Below are positions 51,666-62,937 of a stretch of 64,000 bases of DNA, piece by piece (within the stretch, counting starts at the first letter, position 1; every line of letters starts with the position of its first letter). Below the pieces are notes generated by a model. It made no database searches. It saw nothing but the letters and a program-made list of their open reading frames with translations, and was not told the DNA's origin. The stretch is from Lethocerus indicus. Lineage: Eukaryota > Arthropoda > Insecta > Hemiptera > Belostomatidae. The stretch lies in the NCBI GenBank assembly GCA_019843655.1, contig JACDQD010000006.1:27794246-27858245 (forward strand). The letters are read 5' to 3'. The position numbers and the translations under genes are program-made.

Positions 51666-51695
51666 ACACGTTCTTTTCTTTTTTTTCAGGTGAGT
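51666..51695 (+). promoter_or_regulatory. Candidate recursive (ratcheting) splice site 3
   Basis: A nearly pure pyrimidine tract (TTCTTTTCTTTTTTTT) ends in CAG and abuts GTGAGT, with the junction at 51689/51690. It is the best of the three sites by tract quality. It opens the duplicated module whose other copy is at 58741. A further donor-like AAG/GTAAAG lies 58 bases downstream at 51747/51748, which would define a small recursive-splicing exon. Confidence 0.65.
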
Positions 51696-51776
51696 ACACA
51701 ACCTGTTATCACCGTCTATTGTCCGAGGGAAATGGACCTTTTGTAAGGTAAAGGAATGCTAATTAATTCAATGTCT
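51690..51776 (+). promoter_or_regulatory. Duplicated conserved module, copy A
   Basis: The module starts with GTGAGT and contains GTTATC, ATTGTC and GGGAA, then CCTTTTGT, AGGTAAAGGAATGC and TAATTAATTCAAT. The same ordered blocks occur in copy B (58741-58836), nearly identical over the last 40 bases. Small insertions between copies are not multiples of three and shift the frame, so nucleotide function fits better than coding. ATTGT and CTTTTGT resemble Sox sites, ATGCTAAT a POU octamer variant, and TAATTA a homeodomain core. It may be a splicing-control element, an enhancer or both. Confidence 0.6.
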
Positions 51777-54591
51777 CGCGTTTTCGGCCCAGTCCTCCCT
51801 TCTGTTGTTATTCGTTCTCAAAAGAAAACTGGAATCCATATTGTCGCCTCTTTTTGAGGACTCTTTTTCCTGTTTAGATTTTCATTATACCGTTTCATTT
51901 TCGGGCCATAAGTCGGGAATAAACACCCGATTAATTTGTGGGTTGGATTTATGTTTTTATAATAACGAATAACAGGTATTTATTTCTGATGGATATGTCG
52001 CGATGCGTGATTTTTTTTAATTTAACTGCAATTAAGCGGCACAATTGAGGGCGGTGTCGTACTATTAAATGTAACTCATAGCAGCAAAATAGCATTAGTG
52101 GTCACGAAAATCAATCTATTTTATTGCACATCGTAACACGATGCAAACTTTACATAAAACAAAGATAAATATTCCAACGCCTGACGTTAACAGCACAGTA
52201 AATAAACTGTTGACATTTATAGAAAACAGCAGAGACAAGAATAACTGCTTTATTGCAAACAATTTACATTCGGATTTGCAGCATATATATTCTTGAAAAT
52301 AAAATACAATGCGGAACCGATACATAATTTTCTTAAGCTTATGTTGTCTACAATATCTATAACATTGGATTATCTGCGTTCTAGTTGTCGACTGGCCGAA
52401 TCAAGTACATTATACAGCTGAGTATAGCAGTGTTTCATATTTAGAACTGTATTTTATTTCACCCTGTAGCGATAGCGGTCCATGTTTTTCGGTCCCCTCC
52501 AATAAATAAGTGATAAGCAGTTCGCCCCCCCCCCGTCATTACCCCTTCAATATCTCCAGCGTCCAATATTCGATACGGTAATCGCGTTTGCGTTTCCCTT
52601 CATCAGATTCTCGTTTGTCTCCGCCTATCGTTCTGTGTATACATAACCGGCCTCAGACTTGTATCGGCCGCGTGCGTATGCTCAAGTCATTTTTCCGCCG
52701 GCCCCCTAATGCCCCGGTCGTTTGTGCCGCGTTAGAGGAAAACCCGTAGAGCGGCGCTGAATTTTTCCACAATCCAGAAAAGAAAGTCAGCGTTAAGAGA
52801 CGTTTTCATTGTCCAAGGTAAGGCGGTTTAATTCCGGGAACGATCGCTCAATGTCCATGCAAGTAGGGTAACGTATTTGGACACTAACGCGATGGGAAAT
52901 TACATTGGAAAAGGCACGAACGCATCTTTATCTACTCTAATATTCCGGGAATTAAATTATCTCTAATAGTACTAACGCTTATATTGATCTAGATTTAAAT
53001 CGTTGTTACGGTACGAGCCACATGAATAACAAATCTTCTGACGGCCTCTTATAAATCTATTATACGTGGCGCGATAATGGCTTCCTTAGCGAGGTTGCTC
53101 CCGTGGGACCGTTGGCCAACTCTCGGTGGTCTACTTGAGATGCAAAAACCGAGAGTGGATCGAGGACGAACTTTCCTCGAAAACAAACCGCGATGCGAAG
53201 AGTTGCCATCGAAGGACCAGGATCAAATTTGAGTCTCTTTTTAACAGTCCAATTTTAGCATTAAAATTGGGATCACGACTCGTACTCAGTCCTCTTGTTT
53301 CTATGGTCTCTTAGCACCTCCGAAAATATTTCTAGAATAGACTGGGTTTAAATAATTCCCCTGTCCCTCTAATTAATAAAATAGTAAATGAATTATGATT
53401 CTGTCCACGGAATTTCTGTCCATCGCATAATTTTGTGCGGATAATTTCCACTCTCGAACCATGTCGGATCAATCCGGCGTAGGAGGAAGGATGGTGCAGT
53501 AGGTCGGGCAGAATTTTGTAGGGCTCAGGCAGTTAGAAAGACGGAGTTTTCCATTCTTATTGAGGAGCGATCCACAATTCCCTAGTTAGCGGAGTGAGGT
53601 TTTCTTTATGCGATTCCGACCGCCAATAGACAATGGGAACACTTCCACGTGGCGGAAACGCGGAAAATTGTCCCTGAAGACGATTCCCTGGGAGAAATCC
53701 GGGAATTAACCCACGATGAAGGGGAATAAATTACATAAGTACTTATTGTTAAGGAAAGGAGTTTGATGAGCATAACTTTCGCGCGTGCCATACGTAAGAG
53801 GGAAAGAGGTAAAAAGTGCTGGCGCATGTTTTATTGACCTTTTTCTGTGCGCTCCCAAAACCGGCTGACCTTTTTTTGTTGAGCGAGGGCCCGGCGGATT
53901 GGCTCCTGTCAAACGGAAATATCATATTGGGTGGGAAGTTAACATTTTTTGGCCGAACGAACAAACAAGTTTTGGAAAATGTGTCGATTTTGCGGCCGTT
54001 TCGAGGTTTGGGGCGAGGGGGCCGGCCAAAACTCATCTGTTATGATGGCCAGAATGCCCTAAATGAACTCAGTTATTGATTTTTAGACCCGTTTGATCTT
54101 TGTTCTGCACACATATAGCCTCCATATATGCAGTTTTGAAATATGCCGTATGCGTTAATTTACAGTGACTCTTTCAACCGTTTTTATTAAAACAATATTG
54201 GTTATGCACGACCAGTTGTTCTCATGGTACTATTTCTTGTTGGCTCATTCTGATTTATGAGCGTTTAGTGTCACAATATCAAAGTTATGATTATATTTAT
54301 TATTATCCACATCCTTTTCTATCTCCTGTCATGTTATTCTCTTATGCATCACACAATTCCCCCTAATTTACTTCAAATTTAGTTTATTTCTATGCAGTTC
54401 ATTTGAACTACTATAATAGTGGTATTATGACCGAGTGTATAACACAGGTGTAATGAAAATTGAATTAATGTATGTATTGGCATTGTATGTTTGCACTAAT
54501 GCCATGTTGATTTCAATATTGAATGATCTTTGCCCAATACGGATAATACGGGATTTTCATTATCATCCAGTAGTCAACACCAGACAATGCA

Positions 54592-54614
54592 TACAGTAGA
54601 ACTCCGACTAATCC
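54592..54614 (+). mobile_element. Possible pogo/Tigger-type terminal inverted repeat, single end
   Basis: TA followed by CAGTAGAACTCCGACTAATC resembles the CAGTNGAACCTCGATTATCC-like ends of pogo/Tigger DNA transposons, which insert at TA. I find no matching inverted end or transposase nearby. At most it is a solitary fragment. The resemblance is recalled, not searched. Confidence 0.3.
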
Positions 54615-56281
54615 TAGCGATTATTTGTGTCAGGTGTATATGTTTGAAATTGAATTAGCCTATTCTGTTTCTGCGTAGAACCAATAACAAACACTTCAAA
54701 TTCGACCCGAGGGGCCGAACACCATTACGGGGTTTTGAATTATCTATTAATAGGATTTACTAATTTTCAATTGGAGCCGGAATTAGCGGTTATTTGCGCT
54801 AGCTAATAAGCTCTGTTGATAAGGTAATGGATTACATGGAAAAGAGCATATATGTTTTAATTGTAAGTAAAATTATTTTGAGCATCTGTCTCTTTATCCC
54901 AACTTTTAATCGTTATGTATGGAATTGCTTTGCCGGGCAAAGAACGAATCCGCGCGAGAGCTACAGAACTTCGCGCGCTTCCCACCAGCGGTAAAACAAA
55001 GTCTGCCGAAATCGTATTTACTGTTCGAATATTCCGTCGGTAATTTACAATTTGAAATACAAAACGGAAGAAGTTTGTGGGGAAAAACTTATTCGGCGTA
55101 CGCGTGTAGTTTTGATTGTACGCGATTTGAAGATTGGCCAAAGTAAATATTAACACGGGAATTGCGGAGAGTTCCAGGGATTTACGTTTTACATTTGCTT
55201 ATACAGGTGGTGGGTATTACGAACTATGTCTAGTCATTTTAATTTGTGTATATAGCGAAAAACACAATTTTAAACAGTCCTGTAAATATCAACGATGGAA
55301 CTTTTTTATTTGAATCAATACTTTACAGAATTATTAAATCACATTGTTCGAGCCAATATTTAGGTTGATTCTGCCAACAGACCATATCTAGCGAAAACTC
55401 ATTTCAAAGGATCTTAATACTTGGGACATTTTGTTCCGTTTCTTTATACCCAACAGCATTCTATCGGTAAGTCGAATCGGCAGGAAGTTGAACTAATCCC
55501 TGAGAAAGTGGCAAGGGCGGGTTTCCGGATGAAAACTTAGTCTGGCGCTTGGAAACGGTGTCATCTGGCGTGTTGAGGAGGCGTCTCCTCATCCTACGAG
55601 GCTCATCCTAATGCGGTGAATCACGACTAATGGTTTCGGTTCGCGGCCTCCCGCTTTAGGGGTCCTCTGTGTCGGTCTTGTGATTCACGAGTTAAGAGCT
55701 CCCCAACTCGCCCCCCGCCCCCGCTATTTACTCCCACTTGTTCTCATTCAGCGGCAGATTGCCGCTTATTCATCTCCCGGAGATTGACATTACCGCGAAA
55801 TTGCATTCGATTATAGTTGGACGCTTAGAACTTGGGAAGCGTTGGCACAAAATACATTCAATTTCGTTTATAAAGTTTTATTGCCATTCTCCCGAAGTTT
55901 CTGTAGCCATTCATGCCCACTGAGAGCACCGTTTCGCTCCAACACCGCGTACGCACCTCGGAGTAAAGGCGTCCTGAAGGTCTGCTACCGCGGCGAAATA
56001 TTTCCTTTAGCTTTTATCGTTTCGGTGAGGCGTTGAGAGACAGGTTCAATGAGCGGCCATAGGTGAAAGCCAAACAGAATGGCGTGAATGAATGAACGAA
56101 ATCGCTTTCTCTCCCTCCTCCTCTCTTACTACATGGTTTGTATATATACATATTTATAAAGTAGGTAAGGAGGAAGAAGCGGCTTTAGACAGACACCTAG
56201 TCCCTCTAGCGTTGGGACGGTGCTTCGCTTCACTCCCTTAGCGGTCATGATTTATATCCGTAGCGTCGACTCCTTGCGCTT

Positions 56282-56320
56282 CCCTCTCCCTCTCCCTCCC
56301 TCTCTCTCTCTCTCTCTCTC
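56282..56320. repeat. CCCT/CT microsatellite
   Basis: CCCT units give way to about ten CT units. A 161-codon Ser-rich frame (56220-56705) runs through it and is not credible as a gene. Confidence 0.93.
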
Positions 56321-57383
56321 ATCTTATGATATATTGCGCATAAATCATCGTGCCGCTCTCTCTTTCTCTTCACTCTCACACGCACACGCCCTGTACCATA
56401 GTCGCTCTCAGGTGGCATCGCATCTGTCCTCCCTTTGTACGTATTCTCTTTCATACACACGCGCGCATTCTGCCCCTCTGCATAATTCACAAATAGGCCA
56501 CCTATATTCTCCCCTTTTTTGTGTGTGTGTGTTGGGGATAACAATTTTTTGCGGTATGTCGTCATTTTCATTGTTTCCCCGGCCTACAGTTCAGGGGCCA
56601 CACGCCCCCCCCCCGCCTAAGTTGTGTCTCCCGTCCCAACCCCAAAGTTGTTACCCTCACCCCAACATGTCGTGGATAATTCACGAACGCCCTTGGTATA
56701 ATTGAAAGCGTGTTACAGGGCGTTTTTACTTGTCGGAGGGGGAGGGCTGGGCCGACATATTTTTTGCTTGTTTTCAACACGAAAAATAGCGTATAGGCCT
56801 CTAGAGTTCGTCCATGCCCTACATACATATATATCGCCGGGTTCCCGCCGTGGGACGAACTTTTCATAAAATTATGTTTCACTCGCAGTTTTATTTATTT
56901 AAGTTCTGAAAGCACTCAGTTAGTGAAACAGAACTGTAACTCCTACTTTACTTTGTTTTATTTAATGATTGCAGAAATACCACTCGCGAAAAATACTAGA
57001 ATTATGACAGCGCTCCTAATGAATTTCATAAGTATTAATAGCTAGGCTTAGGTTATATATATTAGGCCCGTAGCGCCTCCGTACTTTTATACAATCGCAG
57101 ATTATTAATTTTTCTACACTAGGAATTTTTGTTTTATATGATAAAACTTTTATATTGTAGGATAACCTAGCCATCTTGCCACTGTACTTCTCTTGCAAAA
57201 TAATGACGTCGGGACAATTCGAACTGGAAGCATTTATGTGACTCATGTATAAATTATTCTCCCCCATGCACATATAATTTCCGCCCCGGAAAGGACAGAA
57301 TTTACTTGTTCACTGTTTTTCCTTGTGTTTCTCCTACTTTTTTCCCTTCGGTCTTGTTTGGAACAAACGGTTTAACATAAAGG

Positions 57384-57748
57384 TCTTCTCTTTTTTTTCA
57401 TTGCCGTCCGTTCAGGAAATAAAAGCTAGCTTAGGCCTGGGCCCGTGCCGGCTTGCGGAGGGAGGGGGGGTGGTGGGCTCTTCGGAGGCAACCAATTCCG
57501 ATACCGAAGGGAGAGCGGGAACGCTCTCCGGGTCTTTTTTAATTTCCGGCTTACCTATTGGGGTGGAACTCAACCTCCTGGAGTCCATCCAGCCCGGCGC
57601 ACACACGCGCCAACCCCAATTTCCAGCCACCCTATACCGTTCTGCCCAGAAACTCGTTCGCAGACTCTTAATGTCTTTGTACCTTCGGAGTATTCAGAGT
57701 GATCAGAGTCATTGGATTTATGAATATCTACCGGATCCGTTAATCTGA
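57384..57748 (+). other. Acceptor-like site followed by 110-codon open run
   Basis: CTTCTCTTTTTTTTCATTG and then CCGTCCGTTCAG forms a good 3' splice site ending at 57415. The frame GAA ATA AAA GCT then stays open to a TGA at 57746-57748. The product has no domain I recognise, with a Gly-rich start and a Leu/Arg/Ser C-terminal part. No AATAAA follows closely. It could be an alternative terminal exon or simply a chance frame in GC-richer DNA. Confidence 0.2.
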
Positions 57749-58716
57749 TAATATGTATTAATATATCCACTATCGCTCGTATACAATGTGATTATAGGTC
57801 CGTCATAAAGGAATTTATGTGGGGTTAAGGTTCTTACTTGCAAATATCTTTTTTCTATGATGTACCATAATGTGCATGTTTCTAGAGAACTTATCCTCAA
57901 ATACTATTTGGAGCCAATAGTGGAGATTTGTGCAATTCCGGATTGCCTCGGTTTTCTTTCAACTGGGTGTAAAGAAATTAAGTCCGTTGAAGGAAATTTC
58001 TGGGTATGTTTTAATATTGCTAACTGGCAGACACATGCACGTGGTGAGTGACCGAACGCGGAGTTTAATTAGACGGGGATTGTAATAATATTTACTTTTC
58101 ATGGACGGGTAGAGTTATACCCTTATAATTGAAGTGATGAAATTCCCCCCTTCCTACCCTTCGCCCCGTCCGTTCCACTCCCTGTTTGGTTAACCAACTG
58201 GGATACTATGCGCTTTTGCCGAGTTCAACGTTTAACCGAACGTTACAAATTTTTTATTCTTCTCGGAGGTTCCTCCCTTATCCGCATAAGAACCTCAATA
58301 AATTACAAACGGAATTCGAAAACCGAAATTTGAATCATCCTAATGTGCAAAATAATTACCGGTCTCTGTTTTCCAATATAAAATATATGGGATAAGTCTA
58401 CACTCCCGTTTAGACAATTGTTTTAGTACGGATAAACTAACGTATTCCCGAGTTCCTAATTCAATCCCGAATTTCACTCTGATACGTCTGATGTAGACGC
58501 ATATAAAGTTGATAATTCGTATCATGTCATTAACTATTACTAGGCTCTCTAGGAGTGAAATCCTAATTTATGGGTTTTTACATGCAATAGTATGCTCCGG
58601 GCGTTTGAATTAAATAAAATATTTTTAATAAAAACACAGGACAGGACGGTCAATAATCGCATACCGTCATCCGTCCCTCGAAACTGCACAACAGCCTAAA
58701 ATATTCGTTTTCAAAT

Positions 58717-58836
58717 TATTTCACTTTCTTAATTTTCCACGTGAGTGCTCTCCCTCGGTTATCAGTCACCATTGTCGGGAAGAGAATGAGGAGGACCCTT
58801 TTGTGAAGGTAAAGAATGCTAATTAATTCAATTTCT
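58717..58836 (+). promoter_or_regulatory. Duplicated conserved module, copy B, with broken ratchet junction
   Basis: The pyrimidine tract (TTTCACTTTCTTAATTTTC) ends in CAC rather than CAG and abuts GTGAGT at 58741. GTTATC, ATTGTC, GGGAA, CCCTTTTGT, AAGGTAAAGAATGC and TAATTAATTCAAT follow in the same order as copy A. The missing acceptor G should abolish 3' splice-site use, while the 5' half is intact. CCACGTGAG also makes an E-box (CACGTG, 58738-58743). Either this is a decayed recursive site or a regulatory copy that never needed splicing. Confidence 0.55.
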
Positions 58837-59656
58837 CCGGGGTCGTTTCTAAAACCCCGCGACTTCCCCTAATGTCTTTGGTTGCACCAAAGGGGTCGTC
58901 GTATTCTCTCACTTTTTATATCTTACTTTTATATGGGCTGATTTCGCCCATTCTGTTTTCTTCTTTTATATGAAAAGTCGCGATTCAAGAATGAAATTTT
59001 TAACTCGAAAAAAAAATATTTTTTTCCTCTTCTCAAAATATTATATTTATTATATTTGTTATGTAAAACTTAAACCTAATTTCTCAAATCTGTCGTCCTT
59101 ATAAGTCCCGTGGCGTTAGTTGTGTAGCCAGTTCCTTGTCTATAATGATTATATTGCTGCAACTAACTATAGTAGGTTAAATTTGCCCTCAAAGTACCTC
59201 AATATCTCGTGTATCGGACTTTATTCTACGTTTCTATTCCCGGACCTGCGGACGGTTCAATGTGTGGCGTCGGTCGATAAAAAAAATATCGACATCGAGA
59301 CGTGTGGAATTGGGTCGTTAGGTGTTGAAAGTTTATCATATCGGTAAATTGGAAAAGTCGAGGGAAATGGCCGGCGTCAAATTGAATATGTTGTCGGGAG
59401 GAGACAGCCCGCCCCGTAACTAGTTTTGCTCCCGGATGGCTGTGCCCTGAAAAATATATAGAAATCCGTTCAGAAGTCGGGCTGGAACTCGCGAGAGAAC
59501 TTGTTGATTCGTTTTTCATTTAGAGCAGCGTTAAGGAAGTTTTTCTATTTGTGGAAGAGAAAATTTCATATGAGAAGGGCCCCGGGGAGGGAGGTCCACC
59601 GTTGCGGTTAACCGATTCCCTCAAACTAGTTTGTTGAGGCGCAGAATTGAAGTCCT

Positions 59657-59670
59657 CGGGCTTAAGCCCG
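59657..59670. repeat. Perfect 14-bp palindrome
   Basis: CGGGCTTAAGCCCG is self-complementary. It could bind a dimeric factor or be chance. Confidence 0.5.
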
Positions 59671-62329
59671 GTCGAAAGGAACTTAAAACTACCGGCTCAA
59701 TGTACCGCCATATCCACCGTGTCCGTTTTCATGATCTCGGCGGACAATTTTGGTGCTCAAGTATTCAACCTTTTCCTGCAAGTGTTCGTAACTTCTATGA
59801 TAAATGAGACGAATCGATATTTGATTTTTTTGGTATTCCATTTGTTGAGAAACCTTGTCGTCCGAGCATTTAATTTAAGGTAGGGAGAAATCTTTCCCGG
59901 AATAAAATATGCATACAGCGCAAGACAAGTGAGGTACTTGTTAGCATTGAAGAGTGCATTTTTACAAATAAACCTTGTCAAGTTGTTTCCGTTTCGCTAA
60001 GGTATGTAAGTTTTTTCTTCTTTCTCTGTTCTTTGTATCATTTGTGAACGTTTTTTTTCAATACTGCTTGGCTATTAATGATATTATAATCACCAAAAAT
60101 CCGTGCCAATAGGTTTAACTATAATTCGGTTTATTACTTCACAATTGTAAAATTCAGTGTTTTTTCAATATATCGGAGGTATATGACCCCTCGCCATATT
60201 GGTTTTTGTCATCAAGCCATTGTCAGTACACTTTCTATTCTCTACACCGTTACTGTAATGTTTTTTCAGTATTTTTTTTTTAGATTAAAGTGAATTCGTC
60301 AATTATACTTTCAGGCGGTACTGTTGGAATTTCTTTCACATATGTCAATGATCAATTAGTAGATCATAAATTATTCTTGTACCCAATTCACGCGATCGTC
60401 TATTTCGAACTCGTATATTTTGATTGAGTTTTTTGTCAATTGTCGCTCGGACGATTTCAGTCAAACAAAGTTTGATCGATTGAGCTGTGTATATAGCTGT
60501 GCAATTGAAGACAAATCGTATCCCTTCCATCATAAGTTCCGATATAAGAAGCAGTTCAAATTGCTAGGCTCGTTATAATTGAGAACACTCTAAATAGCGA
60601 TAATGTTGTTAACTTTCCCTGGTGTCGCCCCAAACACATATTCGTATACGGGAAAACGATAAGAAGGAACGTTTACAGTGGACAATTACCGCCAGAAATC
60701 GGCATTTGCCAGATGGGCAAGTGGAGATAGCGTAACCACCCTCTGTTCCCGCCGCCGCCGAACACTAAATTCACGACTATAAACGCCGGCCATTTTAACT
60801 GCCCGTCCCTTGTTATCAGCCCTCCCCTCCTCCTACCGAAGACACTCGAGATAAGAAGCACGAATATATATGGGCCGGTCATAGACCTAGTCTTAGACCT
60901 TGTTTTGTTACCTATCTATCGCATTACCGTACCACACGTACTTCCATATGGCTTACCTTTTGCCAGTAATAGATTTAATATTTTGGTTGATAATAATTTT
61001 ACTGCATATAAATTGTATACTTTTATATTATATAATATATAATTTTTATTAATTTTGAAATAAATTTGGTATATCTGGTTACTCTTATTATGCACTTGCA
61101 TGGTAGATCCAGCGACTGAAAAAATAGAACATTTCGGTTACCCTTACAATTTCAGGTCATCATAACTATTGACAGATTGGACCTTTAATGTCGATGCGCG
61201 CAATATAGTTCGCGGGCGGCCCTGAAGACCCCCTAAGTAAACTCGACCGTTCAGTATGAACTGGTAATTAACTTTAGTTAATTGGAGACCTCGCCGGGGT
61301 AGCGACGCGACTTTGGGTGTAACTTGAAAGTTGCTAGTTGAGAGAGCCGACACGAGTCACTCTAACCCAGGGATGTATGAATGGGATGGAGTAGAACTTC
61401 CTATGAGAAACCGCCCAAAATGCAAAACTGCATTTAAATACGGTCAGAGCTCCGCTGTATAACACAAATATCTTAATTTTCCGTCCCTCAGGACTCACTT
61501 GGTAGTGTCTTACTACTACTTCACAATTTTCAAAACATAACATTTTTCTATTAATGTGAAGATTACCCGTACGCCTTTGTTTAGGATTGTCATCTGTCTG
61601 TCTGTATATATAACACTAAAATAAAACACGAATGATGTCGCCTGAATATCCTTTATTCGGCAGTTAGTTTAGCTAATGCGGGTAGAGATAGTGCAGTTTA
61701 AAAGTATAATAGTTTTGAACCAGGATTACATTTGTTGTAACCCCAGGAACTGTATGTATTTGTGGATTTTCCATCTGTAAGGTCTGCGCTTCTGTCCGTC
61801 TGTAATTTATAGGGGATCGCATTAGGAGTTTTATCGTCCGATCATAGCGTTTATAGCTACGCTTTTGGGAAATACCCGGTTGTATCGGACAGTGCTAACA
61901 GAGCTGTCCGTACATTTTATTATCGGCTGGTATGGAAGGAAGGAAGATTGTGTGTGCTGACCCCGCGGGGGATTGAACTGAGGTGAGGGCAAATAGGCCC
62001 TGGGGGGTTGTGTATCCCGCTCCATATAGGCTCCTCCTATCATCCTGTTTGACCAAATCCCTCCCCCAAACAGTTTAACCCCTGGACAAACACTGGCCGT
62101 CGCTTCGGCTTCCGCCGCACTCCCCGACCGGTCAACGACACTGGAATTCATTTTCAATTTTCCGATATTCAACACTTCGCCACTCAATTTTTAAATATTT
62201 AGAGAGGTTTTTCAGTACGGATTCGGGATATTTAACACGCTGATCGTGCGGATTAGTTTGCGAATATATGTAACATTTTTTCTCATATCGGCATGCATCG
62301 GGAATACAAGATTTTCATAAACACAGTAA

Positions 62330-62420
62330 GACGAAATTTTATTGCATGCAATTAATTGGAACTTACGATTGAAGGAAAATTCACATTGCCACTGGGATTC
62401 AAACCCGGGTCAGCCATTAT
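62330..62420 (-). mobile_element. Possible tRNA-derived SINE relic (minus strand)
   Basis: Read on the minus strand, GGGTTTGAATCCC (62394-62406) is a near-consensus polymerase III B box. It is preceded by ATGGCTGACCC and followed by AGTGGCAATGTGAATTTTCC. No A box is identifiable, so the extent given is only approximate. Confidence 0.35.
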
Positions 62421-62672
62421 TATCATTATATCTAAATATCTAGAGGGAATACGATCGTTGCGAATTATATTTTCGGCCTTTATCAGATTTAAAATTCTCT
62501 CCCATTTCATTGCCAACATGCCACACTGGATATATCGAGTTGACTGGAAACAATTGGACCGCTGAAAGGTAGTGGGTTGAATTAGGTGCGGGTGAACTGA
62601 ATATGAGTTATATATTTAAAATACATTAGTGCCGCGATTGTCACGCTGCTGTCCGCTACTGATAACAGACCC

Positions 62673-62690
62673 TGTGTGTGTGTGTGTGTG
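62673..62690. repeat. (TG)n microsatellite
   Basis: Nine TG units. Confidence 0.93.
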
Positions 62691-62880
62691 GTACTCGTCG
62701 CTGTAAATACGGGCCGGCGGCCTGTACGGTGTGTCCGGTTTCGGAATTGAATTGAGGTAATCCGGTGGACGTCGGGGTCGTCGATGGATGCGATGTTGCC
62801 GGAAACCGCACGGATTCCCGGATACGGCAGATGATAACCCGGTCCCGAATACGACTGGTTCCTTTCCGGTTTTGGCCGAG

Positions 62881-62882
<2 letters not shown>

Positions 62883-62934
<52 letters not shown>
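62883..62934. repeat. Long (AT)n microsatellite
   Basis: An uninterrupted 26-unit AT array. It is likely polymorphic and can extrude as a cruciform. Confidence 0.97.

Positions 62935-62937
<3 letters not shown>

Larger units (their letters stand above)
51777..58716. other. Non-coding stretch between the two module copies
   Basis: No gene is recognised. It includes weaker ratchet-like sites (TTGTCCAAG/GTAAGG at 52815/52816), a transposon-terminus-like sequence at 54592-54614, the CT tract at 56282-56320, and a 110-codon open run after a strong acceptor at 57415. The small frame at 54919-55146 is open on both strands and has no domain. C runs occur at about 52526 and 56606. Confidence 0.6.

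Noticed and set aside
51690..51747. Reading modules A and B as paralogous mutually exclusive exons (ending PFVR / PFVK)
   Set aside because: Conserved nucleotide blocks fall in different frames in the two copies, copy B lacks an acceptor AG, and conservation is strongest after the putative donor.
52795..52821. CATTGTCCAAG/GTAAGG junction as a further ratchet site
   Set aside because: The acceptor has A at position -3 and a short tract. It is kept only as a weak possibility.
54919..55146. 75-codon frame with non-repetitive composition
   Set aside because: It is open on the minus strand as well, has no splice context and no recognised domain. It is more likely a GC-richer non-coding island.
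56220..56705. 161-codon frame, + strand
   Set aside because: It runs through a CT microsatellite and encodes Ser/Leu/Pro runs without a domain.
59980..60010. TTTCCGTTTCGCTAAG/GTATGT junction
   Set aside because: The tract is fair, but AAG is a poor acceptor and GTATGT a weaker donor than at the three main sites.
61585..61812. CTGTCTGTCTGT and CTGTCCGTCTGT patches as ends of one transposon
   Set aside because: They are in the same orientation, low in complexity, and lack target duplications or any coding remnant.
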